Part shown: positions 34,243 through 43,533 of the stretch, piece by piece
How positions within the stretch are numbered: the first letter of the stretch is position 1
Layout: every line of letters starts with the position of its first letter
Source of the DNA: Microlunatus sp. Gsoil 973
GTDB taxonomy: Bacteria > Actinomycetota > Actinomycetes > Propionibacteriales > Propionibacteriaceae
DNA: 64,000 nucleotides
Direction: 5' to 3'
Assembly (NCBI RefSeq): GCF_009707365.1
Contig: NZ_CP046122.1
Coordinates: 1,488,001-1,552,000, forward strand
Notes under the pieces: model-generated
What the model was told of the DNA's origin: nothing
The model's database searches: none
The model's input: the letters and a program-made list of their open reading frames with translations, nothing else
Program-made: the position numbers and the translations under genes

Positions 34243-34786
34243 CCTCGCAGCCAAACACCACGAGCCGCGTCCCGCAAGAGGAATCTGAGCCATTCCCAGG
34301 TGGCGCGGACTACGGCCGTTTCTGATCGGGTTCGGACCCATTGGGTTGATGATGCCCGGCAGCGCGGCCTTCGCGACGATCGTCGTCGACGTCCGCAACG
34401 TCACATATGAGTCTGCGGTCGTCTGCCGCTGCGAGATCATGATCACGGCCGACGCCGTTTCACCGAGATTGAACAGTCGGCGAGTTACCACCGGAAGCTC
34501 CAAATGGGTTTCCGGCTACGCACACCGACCCGACGATCTGGCCGCCGAAATCGTCGAAGACGGCCGGCAGCCTGACGATCGTGTCGGCGTCGAAGGTCTG
34601 CCGGTAGCCGCCACTGAGATGTAATCCCGGAACCACGATCCGCGACTGGTGATCAACGGCGACGATTCGCCAATCAGCGACAGGATGATCATCGCGGAGA
34701 ATGTCACGTGACCCGGTACAACGTCACGCAGTGGCATGATCGATTCGCCATTGCAAGTCCCGCGTCGAAGCCAGGAGAACCGTGCA
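34243..34786. other. Gene-poor 544-bp region
   Basis: No gene here meets the standard of the neighbours. On the minus strand a frame between about 34465 and 34720 reads YRQTFDADTIVRLPAVFDD and GGQIVGSVCV with GC-rich third positions but has no plausible start; the same DNA read on the plus strand (34346-34624) gives an equally unconvincing 92-residue frame. It may be a remnant of a lost gene. A GATCATGATC decamer lies at 34435-34444. Confidence 0.4.
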
Positions 34787-35065
34787 GTGACGAACCTGCA
34801 CGTAACACCCGCGGACCCGCGAGACATCGAATGGGAAGACTCGCACCCGGTCTTTCGTGTGTACTTCTGGGACGCGCAACGCGTCTCCGACGAATACGAG
34901 ATCACCGGCGCCAACCTCACCGACCTGCTCGAGTGGACGACCGCCAACGCGGCCGGCCGTGGATGGCAGATCTGGCTTCGCCTCATCGAGAATGGACGAA
35001 CGGGTGCGGTCAAACTCCAGGAGTGCGACATGCCGCCTGACCTGGGCGAGGCCATCACGACCTAG
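34787..35065 (+). CDS. Conserved small protein of unknown function
   Basis: A 92-residue protein: VTNLHVTPADPRDIEWEDSH, then FRVYFWDAQRVSDEYEITGA and LTDLLEWTTANAAGRGWQIW, then RLIENGRTGAVKLQECDMPP. I have seen this pattern in Actinobacteria as a hypothetical protein (HPVYRVYFW and SDEYEL blocks), with no known function. It is a compact alpha-beta protein with no membrane or signal segment. AGGAGA nine bases before the GTG supports the start. Confidence 0.72.
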   Translation: MTNLHVTPADPRDIEWEDSHPVFRVYFWDAQRVSDEYEITGANLTDLLEWTTANAAGRGWQIWLRLIENGRTGAVKLQECDMPPDLGEAITT

Positions 35066-35151
35066 GTCGACGAACCGATCAGCGTAGTCCTCGTGTCTGC
35101 CGCCAATCGCCTGCACACAGACGATCAGGCTCAATCGCCGCGCGGCGCGGG

Positions 35152-35844
35152 TCAGCGTGGCGCTATTTCAAAAGTGGTCCCGGATGCCACATGTTCGCCG
35201 ACGCCGTCGCGGATCCGGGTCAGGGTTCCAGCGCCGACCACCGTCGCCGTCTGCTCTCGCCACCACAGCCCGACGGACTCCGGCAGTCCGATTACGACAG
35301 TGTCTCGGCTCGCGCTCCACTCAGTGGCTTCGCCAAGCTGATCGTCGGTGAAGTGCGGCAGCACCGCGACGTCGGGCAGCAAGCCGAGCGCTGTCAGGTC
35401 CCGAAGCCCCGGTTCGTTGTGATCATGGCCTTCAGCGATCTCGATGCTGTCGCACGCCAACAGGGCGCCGGCACTTCCGCCGTAGTAGTCGCCACCGCTA
35501 TTCCAGAACCGACGAACGGACTCGACGAAGCCACACCGCCTTACCTGGTCCAGCAGCCGAAACGTGTTGCCACCGCCGACGAAGAGCAGATCAACCTGTG
35601 CTGTGTCCAACTCGGACGGCGCATGATCACCCAGGCTCTGCCAGGTGTCCAGCTGGTAGCCGACTCCGAGAAGATCCAGATGGGTTCGCAACCATCCTTC
35701 AGCCGAGGCCAACATCTCTGCCGGCAGGGCGAACGGCCAGTACACCACTCTCGTCGTTGGCCGATGGAACATCAAGCGCCACAACGGCGTCTCGTCTGCC
35801 GCGCTTCCAGATCCGAGGTAAAGAGTCCCTGGCACGTCTCCCAT
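35152..35844 (-). CDS. Peptidase S51-like protein
   Basis: A 230-residue S51-fold protein: GTLYLGSGSAADETPLW starts it, then LLFVGGGNTFRLLDQVRR (GGGN near 90-93) and the nucleophile turn DYYGGSAGALLACDSIEIAE with Ser124. The histidine is in VAVLPHFTDDQ. It differs from the other two S51 genes in the window by its GGSAG instead of GYSAG and longer N-terminus, so it is a separate subgroup. GGAGAG precedes the ATG at 35844; an ATG at 35886 is the alternative. Confidence 0.82.
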   Translation of the reverse strand: MGDVPGTLYLGSGSAADETPLWRLMFHRPTTRVVYWPFALPAEMLASAEGWLRTHLDLLGVGYQLDTWQSLGDHAPSELDTAQVDLLFVGGGNTFRLLDQVRRCGFVESVRRFWNSGGDYYGGSAGALLACDSIEIAEGHDHNEPGLRDLTALGLLPDVAVLPHFTDDQLGEATEWSASRDTVVIGLPESVGLWWREQTATVVGAGTLTRIRDGVGEHVASGTTFEIAPR

Positions 35845-36079
35845 GCTCTCCGCCGGTCCAGACCCCTGCAACCGAGTTCGACTCATCGCTCGATCGCCCT
35901 CGATCAGACTTGCAGGGTCATCGGAATGACGACCGCGTTGACAGTTTCGAGCCTCCGGCGGGCAGAATGCGGTCTCCGCGTCGTGATTCCAATCACGCCG
36001 CGCTCGGCAAGTGTCTGCCTATCGCTGTTGAGCTCGGGTCGGTCGGGAGCGCCGACGCCGTTCGGCCGGTTCAACACGA

Positions 36080-36652
36080 TCATTGTTCGGCCGTGTCGAG
36101 CATCCCGACGAGTGCCTGCCAGGTCGCGGCGGCCGCCGCAGCGTCGTAATCTTCCAGCGAGTCGTCCATGAACATGTGGCCTGCACGGGGATACTCGCCG
36201 ATCAAGGGCGTTGCACCGGCCTCCTCCGCGCTCCGGAGAAACTCCATGACCTGCTCCGCCGGGGCGAACCGGTCTCCTATCCCGACATGCAGCTGGACCG
36301 GCATCCCCCGCCGCAAGCCCTGCGGCACCAGCGTCGGCGCATGTAGGCAGGCCACCGCGGCGGCAGCAGTGCGGTGCGGCCACAGCTGACCGATGACGCC
36401 GACGCCCATCGAGAATCCGATCAACACTGCCTCATCCGAAACCTGGGTCAGCGCGTCAGCCGCTCGGCCGACGATCGTCGGCCAGCCGACCGAAGACATC
36501 AGCCGGGATCCCGCCTCAACGTCACCCGGCACGGTCTCACCGTCGAACAGGTCAGGCACGACGACTCGATGCCCCAAGGCTCGGATGCGACTGGCCGCCG
36601 CCAGCTCGACCGGACGCAAGCCGTACATCGAGTGGAAGATCACGACATCCAC
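36080..36652 (-). CDS. Dienelactone hydrolase-family protein
   Basis: A 190-residue alpha/beta hydrolase of the DLH type: VDVVIFHSMYGLRPVELAAA, then HRVVVPDLFDGE, the elbow AVLIGFSMGVGVIGQLWP with a serine nucleophile rather than the cysteine of true dienelactone hydrolases, PVQLHVGIGDRFAPAEQV with the acid, and YPRAGHMFMDDSLEDYD with the histidine. The GTG at 36652 fits the domain start. It is likely a general esterase. The 193 bp before the S51 gene hold nothing. Confidence 0.82.
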   Translation of the reverse strand: MDVVIFHSMYGLRPVELAAASRIRALGHRVVVPDLFDGETVPGDVEAGSRLMSSVGWPTIVGRAADALTQVSDEAVLIGFSMGVGVIGQLWPHRTAAAAVACLHAPTLVPQGLRRGMPVQLHVGIGDRFAPAEQVMEFLRSAEEAGATPLIGEYPRAGHMFMDDSLEDYDAAAAAATWQALVGMLDTAEQ

Positions 36653-36812
36653 GAGTCGAGTGTCTCGCAATCCCCAGTCGCTTCCAGTCCACACAACAAC
36701 GGCAACGTCGGCCGCGCACGCACAGGTTGAGGTAAGAGGATCACCTGCCGCAGCCGACGCCGGTCGCCACGCGCACTTCGGTATGGGACAGCAACCGGAA
36801 CGGTCGGGTCCG

Positions 36813-37169
36813 TCAGGACGGCTCGCGGACCACACCCCCGGATGCAACCGGCCTGACCTCAACCCCGCCGCCCTCGGCGATCGCCGGATTCGTTTGTGCA
36901 ATCCGGATTGCCATGTCGATGTCTGCCGCCTCGATCACGTAGAACCCAGCGACAATCTCCTTGGCCTCGGTGAACGGACCATCGGTGATCAAGCCGGGCG
37001 CTCGAACAGACTTCGCCATGTCTCGGGGCGTCAAGGCGTACGCTGTGAGCATCGCTCCGTCAGCCACCAATTGGTCGGCGTGTTCATCGCACGAAGCGGT
37101 ATCTGCCGGGGTGGCGTCGGGCCGGTGTGCCGAATCTCCGGCGTAGATCAAGACTGCGTACTGGTTCAT
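36813..37169 (-). CDS. YCII-domain protein
   Basis: A 118-residue YCII-related protein: MNQYAVLIYAGD, HADQLVADGAMLTAYALTPR, VRAPGLITDGPFTEAKEIVAGFYVIEAADID, given in parts, and GGGVEVRPV. These small ferredoxin-like proteins often sit beside ECF sigma factors, and some act in chlorocatechol or dehalogenase pathways. No sigma factor is next to it here. GAGGAGA precedes the ATG. Confidence 0.88.
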   Translation of the reverse strand: MNQYAVLIYAGDSAHRPDATPADTASCDEHADQLVADGAMLTAYALTPRDMAKSVRAPGLITDGPFTEAKEIVAGFYVIEAADIDMAIRIAQTNPAIAEGGGVEVRPVASGGVVREPS

Positions 37170-37283
37170 GGTTCTCCTCGGTTTCGCTTCTTTCAGCCCT
37201 ACGTCGAACCAAGGCGTCCTTTTCGACAGGGAACTCATGTGATCTGAGACACACATCCGTACTGGGATCAGGATTCCTCACGC

Positions 37284-38162
37284 TCAGGCGGCATCGACCG
37301 ACCGGACTGCTTCCGCGACAGCTGCCACCGCCATCATCCGGACCACGTCGATAGGGGTCTCCATCTCCCCCGTGGCGGCGGCGATGATGGCGTCGCCGTC
37401 GAAGCGGGTGTGGGGTGGAGTGAGCGAGCGGGCGATTCCGTCGTGACCGCCCTGGGCGAGGATCCGGCAGCCGGTCTTGTCGAGCCTGGCGTTCGTGACC
37501 ACGACGCCGATCGTTGTGTGGCTCCTGCCCTGTTCGAACTCGAAGACCTTGTGAAGGTCACGCACCGCCTCGAATGAGATCGGCCCGCCACCGTGGTCGA
37601 TGTCGCCGAAGGCATTGACAACGCACATTGCCGCAACCACCAGCTCGCGGCCGCCGTCATCGAGTCGCTGTTCGCTGTAGCCGAGGCCGCCCGGACGCCG
37701 TCCGTCGGGACCACGCCAATGTCCGACATAGGCACCCGAACCAGCGCCTACCCTGCCCCGGAGGATCTGCTCAGCCTTCGTCGCCGCTGCGGCGGCATAC
37801 CCGGAATCGGGGTCCGGCCGAGCGCGGCTGTCACCGACACCGAGATCAAAGAGCGCCAGCGTCGGAACGATCGGTACGTTGCCGCCTGGCGTGGGTACAC
37901 CCCGGCCGCGTTCCTCGTAATAGCGCATCACCCCATCGGCTGCGCCGAGACCGAACGCCGAACCGCCGGTCAGGAGCACAGCGTCGACCGATGTCACCGC
38001 CTTGTCCGGCTCAAGCAATTCCAACTCGCGCGAGGCGGGTGCGCCTCCCCGGGCCTCATAGGATGCCGCGGACCCGGCCGGAAGTTCGATGACCGTGCAT
38101 CCGGTCTCACCGACCGGATCGCTCCAATGACCGACCCTGACACCATGCACCGCGAAATCCAC
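37284..38162 (-). CDS. P1-family aminopeptidase (DmpA-like)
   Basis: A 292-residue protein of the P1/S58 family of self-cleaving Ntn hydrolases (DmpA, beta-aminopeptidases). Landmarks are VDAVLLTGGSAFGLGAADGV, VPIVPTLALFDLGVGD, VAAMCVVNAFGDI and HTTIGVVVTNARLDK. Cleavage before the threonine in HTTIGV (216 or 217) would release the catalytic N-terminal nucleophile. It should cut N-terminal residues from short peptides or amino amides. Length is normal for the actinobacterial short group. Confidence 0.9.
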   Translation of the reverse strand: MDFAVHGVRVGHWSDPVGETGCTVIELPAGSAASYEARGGAPASRELELLEPDKAVTSVDAVLLTGGSAFGLGAADGVMRYYEERGRGVPTPGGNVPIVPTLALFDLGVGDSRARPDPDSGYAAAAATKAEQILRGRVGAGSGAYVGHWRGPDGRRPGGLGYSEQRLDDGGRELVVAAMCVVNAFGDIDHGGGPISFEAVRDLHKVFEFEQGRSHTTIGVVVTNARLDKTGCRILAQGGHDGIARSLTPPHTRFDGDAIIAAATGEMETPIDVVRMMAVAAVAEAVRSVDAA

Positions 38163-38300
38163 GTCGACTCTCCTCTGGAACCAATCACCGTACGGCAGCC
38201 CGGTAGACCGTCTGCAACCCGATCCACTCTTCCATCAGCTGGACGTGCCGGATCAGATTTCTGCTGTGGAAACTATGAGGGCGACCGACCACTCCCAAAC

Positions 38301-39014
38301 TCAAGGAAGCGATTGAGCGCGTTCGGGTGCCGGGCCCGTCCGGCCAGAGGAATCGGTCACCAGCCGGGCGGTGCTGTCGGCGAACCACTCCCGGAACCGC
38401 TGCCGGCTCCACCCGCGCTCGGCGCGAAGTCGGGTGTACACGGCGGGATCCATCAACAACCACACGACGTCAACAGCCTCACGCCGATCGATCCCTCGTC
38501 TGAGCGCCCCTCGCTTCCGAAGCTCGTCGACGATCCAGCCGGCCATGATGTCGCGATTGCTGCGGAGCTGCTCGGCCAGCGATTGGAGGCGCGATTCCCC
38601 TGCGGCCGCCTCGAGTGCGACCAGCACAAGGCCGGCGGCTCGTTCGGCGACATCGACAACGACCGCGCTGACTGCAGCGAGGAAGTCGTCGACCACCGGT
38701 GCTTCGGCCGCGCTCCTGATGGTTTGCCGGTCCAGAATCGGTGACGGCTCGTCGTCCCCGGCAATCGCCCAGTCGATGGCCGCCTGCAAGAGATTCACCT
38801 TGGTTCGGAACACCTGCTCGATCGTCGGCACCGATACGCCTGCGACCGCGGCGATTCCCGCGACGGTGGTTGCGGCGTATCCGCGGGCGGAGAATTCTGC
38901 GGCCGCCGAGGCGAGGATGCGCTGCCTCGTCCGTCGCGCCTGCAGTCGGCGGCGTTCGGATCGGTACGGACGGGCGCGAGGTTCTTCTGCCTGCACGGTT
39001 ACATCCGATCCCAT
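38301..39014 (-). CDS. TetR-family regulator
   Basis: A 237-residue TetR regulator with helix-turn-helix RTRQRILASAAAEFSARGYAATTVAGIAAVAGVSVPTIEQVF, residues about 28-69, and a helical ligand domain. It is divergent from the VOC-esterase pair; a 15-bp palindrome sits 7 bp upstream of its ATG. It probably represses itself and that pair. Confidence 0.87.
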   Translation of the reverse strand: MGSDVTVQAEEPRARPYRSERRRLQARRTRQRILASAAAEFSARGYAATTVAGIAAVAGVSVPTIEQVFRTKVNLLQAAIDWAIAGDDEPSPILDRQTIRSAAEAPVVDDFLAAVSAVVVDVAERAAGLVLVALEAAAGESRLQSLAEQLRSNRDIMAGWIVDELRKRGALRRGIDRREAVDVVWLLMDPAVYTRLRAERGWSRQRFREWFADSTARLVTDSSGRTGPAPERAQSLP

Positions 39015-39020
39015 TGTCGC

Positions 39021-39035
39021 TATGGTAGCACCATA
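39021..39035. promoter_or_regulatory. Palindrome TATGGT-AGC-ACCATA, probable TetR operator
   Basis: Six-base perfect arms around AGC lie directly upstream of the TetR start (39014) and about 90 bp before the divergent VOC gene. The short arms make it weaker evidence than the other operators in the window. Confidence 0.45.
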
Positions 39036-39126
39036 TCGAATTCGCCGGCCAACCGGACCGACAGCAGGCATGTCAGCCGCCCAGCTTCCATGCGGCTGTG
39101 CACAAACCCGAGCGAGGTGCAGGATT

Positions 39127-39546
39127 GTGACAACGACACCAACCGATCAGACGTCCGTCTCAGTCATGTTGATCGTCCCCGACACTCCCGCGGCAGTCAG
39201 CTGGTACAAGAGTGCGCTCGGCGCGGCGGAGCTGTGGAACCTCGGATCCGTCGCCGCACTCCACCTGCGCGGCGCTCCGTTCCTGCTCCACGAAGCCGTA
39301 CCAGGCAAGGAGAAGGAGCAGAGCCCGATCGATGCACACCTGACCACCACACGGATCGAGGTCTTCGTGAATGACCCCGGCCAGCTCATCGAACGGGCAG
39401 CTGAAGCCGGCGCCACTGACGTCCAACCCGCCACGGACCACGAGGCCCCGTGGGGAACACACAAACAGGGCGGATTCATCGACCCGTTCGGACATCGATG
39501 GTCGATCGGCGACCGGACGCCACTCCAACACGACACCGCCTCATGA
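39127..39546 (+). CDS. VOC/glyoxalase-family (PhnB-like) protein
   Basis: A 139-residue VOC protein: VSVMLIVPDTPAAVSWYKSALGAAELW, then FLLHEAVPG, TRIEVFVNDPGQLIERAAEAGA and WGTHKQGGFIDPFGHRWSIG, the last two PhnB-like strands. The GTG is preceded by GAGGTGCAGG. Its stop overlaps the start of the esterase gene (ATGA), so the pair is co-translated. Confidence 0.86.
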   Translation: MTTTPTDQTSVSVMLIVPDTPAAVSWYKSALGAAELWNLGSVAALHLRGAPFLLHEAVPGKEKEQSPIDAHLTTTRIEVFVNDPGQLIERAAEAGATDVQPATDHEAPWGTHKQGGFIDPFGHRWSIGDRTPLQHDTAS

Positions 39547-40241
39547 CGCCCACAAATCATCGATCCCCGATCCCGACGCCCGCCGAGCCGATCGCGGGAG
39601 AGTTCCTGACGGAAACCTTCGACTACGACGGCGGCCGCCGGGTCACCGTCTACCTGCCGCCAGAACCGCCCGAAGCCGTTGTGTTCGCCGGTGACGGTCA
39701 GCTCATCTCGCAGTGGGGCGGATACCTCGAAGCAGCCCACGTGCCGCCGACGATGATCGTCGGCGCCCATCGAACCGATGCCGAGGACGAGATGGTGCGC
39801 ATCAAGGAGTACTCACCGTCCTTCGATAAGGATCGGTTCGATGCCCATGAGAAGTTCTTCGTCGGAGACGTGCGCGAATGGGTACGGTCGCGCTTCGCCG
39901 TCCCGCTCGACACCGAACGCACTGCCGTGTGCGGCGTGTCGGCCAGCGCAGAACTCTCCCTGGCCATCGGGCTTCGCCATCCAGACATCTACGGTGCGAT
40001 CTTTTCCGCCTCACCCGGCGGCGGCTACCGACCACCCGCGCCGATGCCGAAGCAACTGCCCCGCACCTATCTCGTCGCCGGCACCCAGGAGCCCTTCTTC
40101 CTGCAGAACGCGACCCGCTGGGCCGACGCGCTCCGGGATGCCGGCGCCGACGTCATGATGACCGAGCGAGACGGTGATCACGGCGACCCGTTCTGGGCAG
40201 CCGAGTTCCCGCTGATGGTCGCGTGGGCATTCACATCCTGA
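39543..40241 (+). CDS. Esterase (enterochelin-esterase-like alpha/beta hydrolase)
   Basis: A 232-residue putative esterase of the Esterase-D/Fes group: RRVTVYLPPEPPEAVVFAGDGQ, IVGAHRTDAEDEMVRIKEYSP, then the elbow AVCGVSASAELSLAIGLRHPD with serine in G-V-S-A-S, and LVAGTQEPFFLQNA and RDGDHGDPFWAAEFPLMVAW with the histidine. It is cytoplasmic, without a signal peptide. It may hydrolyse siderophore, trehalose-ester or other ester bonds. It is coupled to the VOC gene and controlled with the divergent TetR. Confidence 0.83.
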   Translation: MTPTNHRSPIPTPAEPIAGEFLTETFDYDGGRRVTVYLPPEPPEAVVFAGDGQLISQWGGYLEAAHVPPTMIVGAHRTDAEDEMVRIKEYSPSFDKDRFDAHEKFFVGDVREWVRSRFAVPLDTERTAVCGVSASAELSLAIGLRHPDIYGAIFSASPGGGYRPPAPMPKQLPRTYLVAGTQEPFFLQNATRWADALRDAGADVMMTERDGDHGDPFWAAEFPLMVAWAFTS

Positions 40242-40291
40242 CGAAGGGGCACTGCCGATTCGCCTGAGAAAGTTGATCAAGTCGTACCGAG

Positions 40292-40726
40292 TCAGGTTGG
40301 AGACCTCGACGTCTGCGGCTCCAGCGCGACTACCGCGATGCGACGTTGAACCCTGGCCTGGTAGGACTCGTAGTCGAACACGCGCTCGTTCAGCTGATGC
40401 CACAGGCGGTCGCGCTCCGGACCGCTGACCTCGATCCCAACAACAGGAGTACGCCGACCCCCGACCTCGACGACGCCCTCGTATCCGGCTCGGAGGTTCA
40501 ACCACCATCCCGGTTGCCAGTCTGCTCCGGCGTTGGAGGCGGCGACTATCCAGCGATCATGGTCGCGCATGTACAGGAGTGGTGTGGTCCGCGGTTGTCC
40601 GGTGTTCCTTCCGGTTGTGGTCAACAACAGGAGGTCGGCGCCACGAAAGCGCCGAAGTCGCAGCCCTCGGACCACGAGGTTGAGGACCCGATTGATCCAG
40701 ACGACGATTCGGCGCCGCACAGTCAC
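40292..40726 (-). CDS. DDN-family deazaflavin (F420)-dependent nitroreductase-like protein
   Basis: A 144-residue split-barrel protein: LLLLTTTGRNTGQPRTTPLLY is the signature strand of the DDN/AclJ family, followed by RWIVAASNAGADWQPGWWLNL and VEVGGRRTPVVGIEVSGPERDRLW. The family uses F420H2 to reduce quinones and nitro compounds. The N-terminal hydrophobic helix (RIVVWINRVLNLVVRG) resembles the membrane-associated N-terminus of Ddn. It starts with GTG at 40726. Confidence 0.88.
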   Translation of the reverse strand: MTVRRRIVVWINRVLNLVVRGLRLRRFRGADLLLLTTTGRNTGQPRTTPLLYMRDHDRWIVAASNAGADWQPGWWLNLRAGYEGVVEVGGRRTPVVGIEVSGPERDRLWHQLNERVFDYESYQARVQRRIAVVALEPQTSRSPT

Positions 40727-41071
40727 GCACCAACTCTCAACGGATCGCTCCCAGGGGATCGCCGGACGTGGGTTTCTGGCGCTATGGCGGCCGGAACTCT
40801 GACGTGCCGGGGCGGCCGTCGACACGGCCAGGATTGCCACCGCCGCCCAGGCGATCGGCCCGATCCCACCCCGCAGCGCGACGCTCCAGACGGCGTTGTG
40901 CTGATGGTTGCACAGAGCCGCGGAGTAGGTCGCATACCGCGGCGACAAACGCGGGCACCCTCGCGACTCGGACCAGCCTCCGGCCGTTCCACACGACGTG
41001 AGACTAGCCTCGCCCGACCTGCTGTCGAGTCATCTTCACCCATCGTCACTGCAACCGGACACTTCCGATCT
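40727..41071. other. 345-bp stretch without a clear gene
   Basis: On the minus strand a hydrophobic segment GGIGPIAWAAVAILAVS occurs (about 40810-40865), preceded by YATYSAALCNHQHNAVWSV in the same frame and RLVRVARVPAFVAA in another. This reads like a decayed membrane-protein gene with a frame break, but I cannot name a family. No regulatory palindrome is visible. Confidence 0.35.
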
Positions 41072-41845
41072 TCACGGTGAGCCCGGCATCGAGGTGTCCA
41101 CGGGCTCGTCGTCGACCATCACCGTTGCGGCTCGCCAGAAGCAGACCATGTCCTTGACCCGGAGCGCGTCGTGCAGCGGATCCGGGTAGAACCAGGCGAC
41201 GTCGGGCGCGTTGTGAGCACTGAGGTAGGAGGCGATGCCCTTGTAGGCGCAGACTGTATGACTTTCCGAGGGCGCCAACAGGTCCATGCGGACGTCTTCT
41301 CGTGGCAGATACCAGCGCACCGGCAGCTTCGTCTCGATCAGCATCATGGGCCGGGACGACTCGGCCACGGTGACTCCGCCGATCTCCACACGCACCCGGC
41401 GATCGCTGCGCAGCACGTCGATCCTGGAGAACGGATCATGCGGATGGGCCATCACCCGTTCGTCCTCCTCCAGCCAGGCGAACGGCTCCCAGTGCAGCAC
41501 GATCCGGCCCCCGAGGCTCGGCTCGTCGGGACGGAACGCGACCTCGCCGTAGCCGTTCAAATGCAGGGATCGGCCGGCGTTGTGTGCCAGTCGTTGTGGC
41601 CGGGTGCCAGTAAGGGGGTGGAAAGTTCGGGCAGCGGGCCGGGTCGTACTCGGTCAACGGCAAGTTCACATCACCGGGGGGACCGCGTACCACGGGACGA
41701 CCCGCCGGGGCTCGTAAACCAGCAGTGCATCACGGGTGTCCATAACGGTCTGCCCCTCCAAGACCGCCCGCAAGCGCTTCGGTGTCGCGGCGAAGCGGAG
41801 TTCGTCGAGCCCTTGGAACCACTGCTCGTCCAGGTCGATGGCCAT
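41072..41845 (-). pseudogene. DUF427-domain protein gene with several frame breaks
   Basis: The start at 41845 gives AIDLDEQWFQGLDELRFAAT and RRVVPWYAVPP, the first repeat of a double-DUF427 protein. The end, from about 41560 to 41072, is an intact second DUF427 repeat (FSRIDVLRSDRRVRVEIGGV; WYLPREDVRMDLL; CAYKGIASYLSA). Between them, roughly 41560-41690, sense appears to pass through three frames: GDVNLPLTEYDPA, then STPLLAPGHNDWHTTPADP, then LHLNGYGEVAFRP. Three one-base losses would explain this. DUF427 has no settled function. Confidence 0.72.
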
Positions 41846-41980
41846 GCGTTCAGTCTGGCACCGTCGCTGTGCTGAGACGGAGCGGTAAACGCGTTGACGA
41901 CCGATTCCGACGCTGCCTACCGTCACACGTCCTGCCTCGTTCGGGGCTGGCTCACCGGCCTTGTTTGGAGGAAGACTTCT

Positions 41981-43252
41981 GTGCGCACGACGCTGCTTGC
42001 GGTCCGAGGCCACCGACGCCTCCTGGCAGCCTTTGCCATCGACGCCCTCGGTACGGGGGCGTTCATTCCGTTCTCCTTGCTCTACTTCCAGGCGACCAGC
42101 GGGTTGACGCTCAGCGCCATCGGGCTCGCCCTGTCCGTAGCGGCGCTGTGCCGAATCCCGGCAACTCTCGGCGTGGGTGGGCTGATCGACCGGTTCGGCC
42201 CGCGACGGGTCGTGATCGTGTCCAATCTCCTGCAGGTCCTCGGATTCACCAGCTACCTCTTCGTGCACTCCTTCGGCCACCTCGTGGCCTCTGCCATCGT
42301 TGTGCAACTCGGCAACTCCGCCTTCTGGGTGGCGTACCCGGCTCTCGTCCAAGAGGTGGCGCGCGGGTCATCCCAGGAGTCCTGGTTCGGCGTCATCACC
42401 GGCCTGCGCTATGCCGGGCTCGGACTCGGTGGTGTCGCTGCCGGCGCGGCTGTCGGAATCGGCGGAAACACCGGCTATTACGCGATCGTGTCCGCCAACG
42501 CCGTGAGCTTCGCCACCGCAGCCCTGCTCGTCTTCCTGGACAGACGACCAAGCGCAGCCAACGGTCCATCCTGGCATCACGATCGATCCCGGCCGGCATC
42601 GTGGTCGGCGATCCTCCGCGACCGCCCCTTCCTCCTCTTCGTCTCGCTGACCCTCGGTTTCGCGCTGCTGACCTTGGCGTTCGGCGTGGCCGTACCGGTG
42701 TTCCTGGTCAACGACGTCGGATTGCCGGCCTGGGTGCCGGGCGGCATACTGGCCGTCAACGCAGCTCTGGGTGCACTCGGTGCAGCACCGGTCCTCCGCA
42801 TCATCCGCGGCCGCCGTCGCAGCCTCAGCCTGGTCGCCTCCCAGCTCATCACAGCTCTCGGCTACAGCTTTCTGCTCGCCACCGCCGGCGTTCCGCTCGC
42901 GGCGGGGATCGTGTTGGCGATAGGTGCCGCCGTCTGCATCACGGTGATGGAGCTGGTGCAGGGCACGATCGTCCCGGCGGTTGTCAACGAATCGGCCGAC
43001 GATCGCACCCGCGGCCGCTACAACAGCGTGTACCAACTGGCGTTCGGCATTGGCGACATCGTGAGCCCAGCGCTGTTGACGGCGCTACTCACCCGCGGAG
43101 CCTTGGCGACCTGGACGCCGCTGGTCGCACTGGCACTCGTCAACTGCGTCGGTGTCGTCCTGATCGCCCGCCTCCTGGAACCATTGCGGCGCCGTACCGC
43201 CGGGACACAACCGTTGGAAGGCGAGCGGCTGGTGGAATCCGACGGGCTCTAG
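41981..43252 (+). CDS. Major facilitator superfamily transporter
   Basis: A 423-residue protein with about 12 hydrophobic helices, matching MFS drug-exporter-type carriers. The cytoplasmic loop 2-3 motif reads GGLIDRFGPRRVVIVSNLLQ, close to the MFS consensus G-x-x-x-D-R-x-G-x-R-R. The second half repeats the pattern weakly (RIIRGRRRSLSLVASQLI). A GGAGGA site nine bases before the GTG at 41981 supports the start; an earlier ATG at 41894 would add an unrelated N-terminus. The substrate is unknown. Confidence 0.88.
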   Translation: MRTTLLAVRGHRRLLAAFAIDALGTGAFIPFSLLYFQATSGLTLSAIGLALSVAALCRIPATLGVGGLIDRFGPRRVVIVSNLLQVLGFTSYLFVHSFGHLVASAIVVQLGNSAFWVAYPALVQEVARGSSQESWFGVITGLRYAGLGLGGVAAGAAVGIGGNTGYYAIVSANAVSFATAALLVFLDRRPSAANGPSWHHDRSRPASWSAILRDRPFLLFVSLTLGFALLTLAFGVAVPVFLVNDVGLPAWVPGGILAVNAALGALGAAPVLRIIRGRRRSLSLVASQLITALGYSFLLATAGVPLAAGIVLAIGAAVCITVMELVQGTIVPAVVNESADDRTRGRYNSVYQLAFGIGDIVSPALLTALLTRGALATWTPLVALALVNCVGVVLIARLLEPLRRRTAGTQPLEGERLVESDGL

Positions 43253-43533
43253 AGCGATAACCGCTTTCACCCCGTCGCGGCGATCCGGTCCACGCGGCAG
43301 GTCGTCGGCGAGCCGCTCCGGCCCTGCCCACGCGGGTCCGGCTCCGCGCACTGGTCGACTCAGGTCACGCAGAGGCGCGTCCCAGTACCCGGCAGCGGCG
43401 TTGCGGCACACGCTGATCCGGCGAAGGATGGAGGCAGAACCGGTCCGGAGCGCGGTCGAGGCCCGCGATGCGGGTCGATACCAGACCGACCGGGTACGGG
43501 GTCGATCAACGAAGCGATGAGGAGCAGCCAGAC

